Below, one piece after another: positions 59,229 through 64,000 of a DNA stretch of 64,000 nt. The stretch comes from an uncultured Lachnospiraceae bacterium (GTDB taxonomy: Bacteria; Bacillota; Clostridia; Lachnospirales; Lachnospiraceae). Below the pieces are notes generated by a model, which was given only the letters and a program-made list of their open reading frames with translations, did no database searches and had not been told where the DNA came from. The stretch is from NCBI GenBank assembly GCA_934351255.1, contig CAKRJH010000005.1, positions 101,826 through 165,825 of the forward strand, read 5' to 3'. Position 1 is the stretch's first letter, and the number at the start of each line of letters is the position of its first letter. Made by a program: the position numbers and the translations under genes.

Positions 59229-60812
59229 TTACTTGGTAAACAGATACAATACCGCAGCCACGCCCTCATCTTTATCGTATGAGGCTCCGATACCGACATA
59301 CTGATATGAGCGCGGATTCTGTCCCGACGGCACACTGAGCAGGATGTCCCTGCAGGCCGCGTAGCCGATCCAGTACTGGAGTGTTCCCATGGCATCCGCT
59401 GTCTTTTCGGCATTCATGCTGCCCAGGGAAGTCATCACTCCCACATGTTCTTTGAAATAACTGTTTGCGCTGTCCTCGTCTGTCTCACCTGACAGGAGAT
59501 CTTTACAATACTGCGCTGCGGCGAGATTGGCCTCGGTATTCTCCGACAGGATCGCTTTCCTGTTCGTCACATTTTTCTGGACACGGAATGCCATCGCCAG
59601 ATCATAGATCTCTTTTTCCATGCTGTAGATCACCTGTGCATCTTCGTAATCTCCCTTGGAGTCCTCATTGATATCCTTGAGGGTGTATGCGCTGTCAAGC
59701 ACCATGGCTCCATAGGTTGTCCCACCCCCAAACGCATCCATGAATGCGATCACATGATCGTCACTGCCCTGATATTCGTAGGCTGCGGAACCGCTCGCCT
59801 TCTGAGTGCTTCCGTCGCTGTTGGTCTTGTAATATACCTTGGACGCAGCCCAGTCTCCACTCTCGAGTTTACTGTAACTGTCTCCTCCAAACAGGATTCC
59901 TTCATATGAGAAGTACGCAGAAATGGTCATCATCAATGCCACCTTGCCATCCGCATATCCTACCAGCATATAATTCTGATAATCCCCACCCGGATTGTAG
60001 ACTTCCACCTGCATTCCGAGCTGATTCTGATCGGTGCGCACCAGACTGTTCACAACGGACGCATGCACCTGATCCATGCTCATGCCCATCGTGACTGCCA
60101 TCGTTCCAACCGTCAATGTTCTGGACGTCCCGGCGGACGGAAGAACCCGGCTGGACTGGCCGTCTGCCGGTCTGTTTGATGGCGGTGTGCTCTGCTGCGG
60201 TGCATCCGTCTGCGACGGCGGTGTACTCTGCTGCGGTGCATCCGTCTGTGTCGGCGATATACTCTGCTGCGGTGTATTCGTCTGCGTTGGTGATGCACTC
60301 TGCTGCGGGGTGTCCGTCTGTGTCGGCGATATACTCTGCTGCGGTGTATTCGTCTGCGTTGGTGATGTACTCTGCTTTGGTGTGTTTGTCTGTGATGGCC
60401 TTGTCGAAGTTCCCGCTGCCGGAGAGGTCACGCCCGGTTTCGCAGACGGGGCGGCTGATGGCGCTGTCGGAGCTGTCCCCGGTGTCCCCGGTTCCGCCTT
60501 AGCCTTAACGGTCACCTTGCAGACCAGCTTGACACTGCCGGTCTTTGCTGTGATCTTCGCCGTCCCGGGAGCCACCGCCCTGATCTTTCCCTTTGCGGTC
60601 ACCTTAGCGATCTTTTTATTGGAAGTAGACCACTTTACTTTCTTTTTGGCCCGTTTCACTTTGAGTGTCACAGACTTTCCTACGCTCAATGTCACTTTCG
60701 TCCGGTTCAGTTTCGGCTTTGCCGCCGCCTGAATCCCTGTCCCCTGTAATCCCCCAAGGAACAGTGCTGCCGCCAGCGTCCACGCCAGCCCTTTTCCTGC
60801 ATACCTCTTCAT
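59229..60812 (-). CDS. Secreted Big2-domain protein with degenerate CAP domain (paralog 2)
   Basis: 527 residues. Signal peptide to about 30 (GIQAAA), Big2-like domain about 32-115 (KWSTSNKKIAKVTAKGKIRAV). A low-complexity linker follows with an 11-residue unit like SPTQTNTPQQS, repeated about seven times. Then come a CAP-associated domain (MAVTMGMSMDQVHAS, YMLVGYADGKVALMMTISAYF) and a CAP-like end in which the GHREN block reads YWIGYAACRDILL. The ATG at 60812 has AAGGAGAAAT upstream. The repeat linker probably spans the wall or extends the domain outward. It lies 20 bp after the YbaK gene. Confidence 0.85.
   Translation of the reverse strand: MKRYAGKGLAWTLAAALFLGGLQGTGIQAAAKPKLNRTKVTLSVGKSVTLKVKRAKKKVKWSTSNKKIAKVTAKGKIRAVAPGTAKITAKTGSVKLVCKVTVKAKAEPGTPGTAPTAPSAAPSAKPGVTSPAAGTSTRPSQTNTPKQSTSPTQTNTPQQSISPTQTDTPQQSASPTQTNTPQQSISPTQTDAPQQSTPPSQTDAPQQSTPPSNRPADGQSSRVLPSAGTSRTLTVGTMAVTMGMSMDQVHASVVNSLVRTDQNQLGMQVEVYNPGGDYQNYMLVGYADGKVALMMTISAYFSYEGILFGGDSYSKLESGDWAASKVYYKTNSDGSTQKASGSAAYEYQGSDDHVIAFMDAFGGGTTYGAMVLDSAYTLKDINEDSKGDYEDAQVIYSMEKEIYDLAMAFRVQKNVTNRKAILSENTEANLAAAQYCKDLLSGETDEDSANSYFKEHVGVMTSLGSMNAEKTADAMGTLQYWIGYAACRDILLSVPSGQNPRSYQYVGIGASYDKDEGVAAVLYLFTK
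60165..60400. repeat. 33-bp tandem repeat coding the linker of paralog 2
   Basis: Imperfect tandem repeats of about 33 bp, visible as GATATACTCTGCTGCGGTGT-like units, code for the Q/T/P/S-rich 11-residue linker unit. Such tracts vary in copy number between strains. Confidence 0.75.
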
Positions 60813-60832
60813 ATTTCTCCTTTCCCCCGGGA

Positions 60833-61318
60833 TCATTCGCCGCGTTTGACGATGTCCGCAAAGGTTCCCCTTGTAACGCGCAGCAGATCCTGTGGGTTCA
60901 ACAAAATCTGTTTTCCCAGACATCCGCCGCTGACGATCATCTCATCAAGTTCCTGTGCACTGCTGTGAATGACGGTAGGATATTGTTTCTTCATTCCGAT
61001 CGGAGTACAGCCTCCGCGGATATATCCGGTCACCGCCTGAATGTCTTTGACGTGAACCATCTCGACATTTTTCTCACCCACAGCCTTTGCCGCCTTCTTC
61101 ATATCGACTTCCTGATCCACCGGCAGAGCGAACACATAGTATTGTCCGCTCTTGCCCTTCATGACCAGTGTCTTAAAACTCATTGCATAGTCCTGCCCCA
61201 GCGCATCCGCGATATGGACTCCGTCAATAAATTCATCACACTCATAGGTGTTTAGCTGATACGGAATCTTCTGTCTGTCCAGGATGCGCATGGCATTGGT
61301 CTTAACCTCTTTTCCCAT
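60833..61318 (-). CDS. ybaK: YbaK/EbsC-type Cys-tRNA(Pro) deacylase
   Basis: 161 residues. Trans-editing enzyme that hydrolyses Cys-tRNA(Pro). Pattern: KTNAMRILDRQKIPYQLNTYE, KTLVMKGKSGQYYVFALPVDQEVDMKKAAKAVGEKNVEM, GYIRGGCTPIGMKKQYPTVIHSSA with the conserved Lys near 54 and the GGCTP loop. Cytosolic, which is odd inside an operon of secreted proteins. The ATG at 61318 has GAGGTC upstream; gaps to both neighbours are 20-25 bp. Confidence 0.93.
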   Translation of the reverse strand: MGKEVKTNAMRILDRQKIPYQLNTYECDEFIDGVHIADALGQDYAMSFKTLVMKGKSGQYYVFALPVDQEVDMKKAAKAVGEKNVEMVHVKDIQAVTGYIRGGCTPIGMKKQYPTVIHSSAQELDEMIVSGGCLGKQILLNPQDLLRVTRGTFADIVKRGE

Positions 61319-61342
61319 TGTCTGACCTCTTTTCTGTCTCTA

Positions 61343-64000
61343 TTAATAATAGTAATACTGCACCATAACCAGCTTTCCTTCGTCCTCGCTGTAATATGCT
61401 CCGACACCGGTCTTGCTGAATGGACACTTCATGCCCGGATTTGACCAGCGGTTTCCGCTGAGCATCGCATTTCTACAGAAATCATAACTTACCCAGTACT
61501 GGATCGCCGCAAAGGCATCCGCGCTTCCCTCTGTCGGATTGCCGACGATCATGGTCGGAGTATTGTCCTTTCCTCTGAAATATGCGGAAGCGGCATTCAG
61601 ATCAGCATCCCCGCCCTCCAGGACATCATAGCAGAAACTGTTGGCAATCTGATTGCCTTTTGCATCGGACGCCAGGATCGGCCGTCCGCTGACCACGCCA
61701 TTCATCACGCGGAACGCTGTGGACATGTCATAGATCTCATTGCGGAAACTTGTCAGCACATTGTTTCCATAGGAACCATATTTCACCTCACACATCTGTC
61801 TCTGTGTGAAAGAACCGTCATATACCAGCAGGCCATAGACCTGTCCGCTGCCCCAGCAGTCTGTCAATGCCACGACCTTCTCCTGGTCTCCACTGTACGT
61901 GCATGCCCCGGCTCTGCCCTTGGCTGAGGATTCATCGTCATAGGCATTGACTGGATAATAGGAAGACGATGCCTTGTTCCAGTCTCCCGCCAGCAAAACG
62001 TCTGATGTACTGTTTCCATCCACGATATCCTCATACGAGAAATACCTTGATATCGTGAACATCTGAACCACTTCGTCGTTCAGGAATCCTACCGCAAGAT
62101 AATTGGTGTAATCTGCGTCGGAATCGGCATCCGGCCCCGGATTATAAATGTATACGGTCACACCGAGCTGGTTCGTATCAATGCGGATCGGCTGGCCGAG
62201 TCTCTCGGTCACAGTATCCGTATCTTCCCCAAGAGTGACTGCCATGGCTCCGACCGTCAGCGTATCATCGCCACCGGCACCCGGAATCTCCTGCTTGGAA
62301 TAAATCGCATCCGGGGACTCTCCGTTGGAAGTTACATGGGTAAGTACCTTTCCATCGGCCTGATAAGAGAGCGATGTCTCATCCTCACCGACATACAGCT
62401 TTCCATCGGCATTGACCTTGAAATAATAATCACTCACGTCATCGAAATCATATCCCGTCGGAACTGCACTCAATACCATACAATATGTCTTTCCGGCGGT
62501 CAGTTCCTCATATACATGATCGCTGTCTCCTGCGGAGATCCAACGATCCAGAACCACATCTTCATCGTAAATGTCATCCAGATTCTCCGTGAGATAGAGG
62601 TTCGCACCCTTAACACGGTTTCCGTTCTCATCACGGATGCCCAGGGTCACCTTCTGAAGCGGAGTCTTGGTAGGTGTCGGGGTCGGCGTTGGCTTTACTG
62701 TCGGTTTCACAGTAGGCACTGCTGTCGGCTTTGCAGTCGGCTTCACAGTCGGTTTCACGGTCGGCACCGCTGTCGGTTTCACGGTCGGCTTCACAGTCGG
62801 CACTGCTGTCGGCTTTGCAGTCGGTTTCACGGTCGGCACTGCTGTCGGCTTTGCAGTCGGCTTCACAGTCGGTTTCACGGTCGGCACCGCTGTCGGTTTC
62901 ACGGTCGGCTTCACAGTCGGCACTGCTGTCGGCTTTGCAGTCGGCTTCACGGTAGGCACTGCTGTCGGCTTCACGGTCGGCACCGCTGTCGGCTTTGCAG
63001 TCGGCTTCACGGTCGGCTTTGCTGTCGGCTTCACAGTCGGCACTGCCGTTGGGGTCGGCGTCGGTGTTGCAACTGCAGTGTATGTGATCGTAATATAAAT
63101 ATCTGCAGTCTTTTCTGCCTCTACTGTCACAGAGACATTGCTCTGATATGCCAGTGTCTTCTTCTGACCGTCTCCGATCTTAATCTCTGCCTGTGAGGTA
63201 TATCCGTTCTGACTGTACCAGTTATACAGACTCAGGGTATAGGTTCCCTTCTCGACCTCATTTGCAGTGTATGTATATGTATTTCCGTTCGCCGTGAACT
63301 GGCTCAGTCCCAGGCTGTTCATGCCTGCGATGGAGCTGTTCAGTCCGATCGAATACTTGTAGTTATCTCCGGTCACTCCATCGACCTGTACATGAACTGC
63401 CACCTCGCCGGTGGTGATCTCCTTGACATCCATCATGGTCACGGCAGAGTTTCCCGTAGCTGCCAGTGAGTTCCCGGAGGATCCTGCGTATGCCTGTCCC
63501 TTCTCATTGACCTTGAAGTATACATCAGATGCCTTCTGATATCCTCCCGGTGCTGTGACCTCTGTCAGGCGGTATACCTTGTCCGGGGTCAGGCCGCTTA
63601 CGATATGATCCTGGCCTGCCGAGGTCGTCCATCCGTCTATGTATGTACTGCCATCATAGACTGCCAGTACCGCTCCTGTCACCCGGGCGCGGGTGATGTT
63701 GTCAACCTTCGTGATCGTAACACTCTGATATACCGGAGCCGGTGTCGGACTTGGCGCTGCGGTCGGTTTCACAGTCGGCACTGTCGTTGGTTTCACGGTC
63801 GGCACTGTCGTTGGTTTCTCGGTTGGCTCTGCCGTCGGTTTGGCGGTCGGCGCTGCCGTCGGTTTGGCGGTCGGTGCCGTCGTCGGCTTGGCAGTCGGCT
63901 TCACGGTCGGCGCTGCCGTCGGTTTGGCAGTCGGCTTCACGGTCGGCGCTGCCGTCGGTTTGGCAGTCGGCTTCACGGTCGGCGCTGCCGTCGGTTTGGC
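61343..64000 (-). CDS. Large repeat-rich surface protein with SpaA-like and degenerate CAP domains, 5' end beyond window
   Basis: At least 885 residues; the N-terminus is past the right edge. In order: a PT-rich tract (PTAKPTAAPTVKP...), a SpaA/CnaB-like domain (TITKVDNITRARVTGAVLAVYDG, LTEVTAPGGYQ), a beta-rich segment, a second long PTxKPT tract, another SpaA-like domain (VTLGIRDENGNRVKGANLYL), a CAP-associated domain (MAVTLGEDTDTVTERLG, YLAVGFLNDEVVQMFTISRYF) and a CAP-like end whose GHREN block reads YWVSYDFCRNAML. It is the third paralog of the two Big2/CAP proteins. No sortase motif at its C-terminus, so anchoring must come from the missing N-terminus or from the tracts. Confidence 0.85.
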   Translation of the reverse strand, partial: AKPTAAPTVKPTAKPTAAPTVKPTAKPTAAPTVKPTAKPTTAPTAKPTAAPTAKPTAEPTEKPTTVPTVKPTTVPTVKPTAAPSPTPAPVYQSVTITKVDNITRARVTGAVLAVYDGSTYIDGWTTSAGQDHIVSGLTPDKVYRLTEVTAPGGYQKASDVYFKVNEKGQAYAGSSGNSLAATGNSAVTMMDVKEITTGEVAVHVQVDGVTGDNYKYSIGLNSSIAGMNSLGLSQFTANGNTYTYTANEVEKGTYTLSLYNWYSQNGYTSQAEIKIGDGQKKTLAYQSNVSVTVEAEKTADIYITITYTAVATPTPTPTAVPTVKPTAKPTVKPTAKPTAVPTVKPTAVPTVKPTAKPTAVPTVKPTVKPTAVPTVKPTVKPTAKPTAVPTVKPTAKPTAVPTVKPTVKPTAVPTVKPTVKPTAKPTAVPTVKPTVKPTPTPTPTKTPLQKVTLGIRDENGNRVKGANLYLTENLDDIYDEDVVLDRWISAGDSDHVYEELTAGKTYCMVLSAVPTGYDFDDVSDYYFKVNADGKLYVGEDETSLSYQADGKVLTHVTSNGESPDAIYSKQEIPGAGGDDTLTVGAMAVTLGEDTDTVTERLGQPIRIDTNQLGVTVYIYNPGPDADSDADYTNYLAVGFLNDEVVQMFTISRYFSYEDIVDGNSTSDVLLAGDWNKASSSYYPVNAYDDESSAKGRAGACTYSGDQEKVVALTDCWGSGQVYGLLVYDGSFTQRQMCEVKYGSYGNNVLTSFRNEIYDMSTAFRVMNGVVSGRPILASDAKGNQIANSFCYDVLEGGDADLNAASAYFRGKDNTPTMIVGNPTEGSADAFAAIQYWVSYDFCRNAMLSGNRWSNPGMKCPFSKTGVGAYYSEDEGKLVMVQYYYY
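62670..63060. repeat. PT-rich repeat tract 2 (coding)
   Basis: About 390 bp of short imperfect repeats of the type GGCACTGCTGTCGGCTTTGC / GGTTTCACGGTCGG on the plus strand, coding for (A/V)PTVKPTAKPT units. Higher-order blocks of about 120 bp recur almost unchanged (for example 62750-62870 and 62870-62990), a sign of recent duplication. Confidence 0.88.
63750..64000. repeat. PT-rich repeat tract 1 (coding), continues past window
   Basis: Same kind of PT-unit repeats, with a 45-bp block (GGCGCTGCCGTCGGTTTGGC plus GTCGGCTTCACGGTC) seen three times at the very end. The tract runs off the window edge. Confidence 0.85.

Noticed and set aside
62670..63060. CRISPR-like appearance of the repeat tract
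   Set aside because: Units are short and contiguous with no unique spacers, and they stay in frame within a surface-protein gene.
62336..63196. Long open frames on the plus strand through the PT repeats (286 and 143 residues)
   Set aside because: They are antisense readings of the PT-rich repeat (low-complexity C/R/H or G/V/F strings), without ribosome binding sites. Repeats keep frames open by chance.

Overview
The window reads as chromosomal DNA from an anaerobic, spore-forming, Gram-positive bacterium of the Clostridia, most likely a Lachnospiraceae-type gut or fibre-associated organism. The basis is sporulation genes (spoIIE, spoVT, yabP, yabQ), an [FeFe] hydrogenase, a secreted GH5 cellulase with an Ig-like (Big2-type) N-terminal domain, many secreted Big2-domain proteins, and Gram-positive AGGAGG-type ribosome binding sites. 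Species cannot be fixed from sequence reading alone.

Layout. (1) 0-11.9 kb, minus strand: the conserved cell-division/sporulation cluster spoVT - hup - rqcP - yabP - yabQ - divIC - spoIIE - tilS - hpt - ftsH (ftsH cut by the window start), preceded by an HD protein, a PIN-PhoH ATPase and a zinc-ribbon membrane protein. (2) 11.9-17.7 kb: a PstS-like lipoprotein whose two lobes are in swapped (circularly permuted) order, next to a Na/Pi cotransporter-PhoU fusion; a MATE exporter; an ECF sigma factor with a probable membrane anti-sigma factor. (3) 17.7-24.8 kb: an AT-rich accessory island with an agr-like quorum-sensing system. agrC-agrA-agrB run rightward. A divergent operon runs leftward: an AgrD-like pheromone precursor, a small secreted cysteine-free protein, two FtsX-type permeases, an ABC ATPase and a two-TM protein. 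Between them lie two LytTR-type direct repeats 21 bp apart, upstream of a well-formed promoter. This is the best candidate for an undescribed system: a pheromone-controlled secreted effector with a dedicated ABC exporter or immunity pump.

(4) 24.9-36 kb: alpha/beta hydrolase, NlpC/P60 hydrolase, formate/nitrite channel, TetR regulator, GH5 cellulase, Rrf2 regulator with [FeFe] hydrogenase, GHL10 lipoprotein, Rsh-type HD protein and a DUF2156 acyltransferase-like protein. (5) 36-38.5 kb: rpmG-secE-nusG-rplK-rplA, followed by a terminator and then by an unrelated gene, not rplJ-rplL. (6) 38.6-43.9 kb: a NusG-II domain protein, a MerR-methyltransferase fusion, rfbB with a MerR-style palindrome in its promoter, a small protein, rfbD and a C39-like peptidase. 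(7) 43.9-55.5 kb, minus strand: the runs rhaB - M16C peptidase - era - yqzL - recO - glyS, ilvB-ilvN (IlvB with a cysteine-rich insertion) and rpsF-ssb-rpsR. (8) 55.5-64 kb, minus strand: a tightly spaced operon of three related secreted proteins ending in degenerate CAP domains, a YbaK deacylase, an orphan peptide-binding lipoprotein and DUF951.

A 65-bp element occurs twice (17.7 and 41.8 kb), each time fused to the U-tract of a minus-strand terminator. I saw no rRNA, tRNA, CRISPR array or intact insertion sequence.
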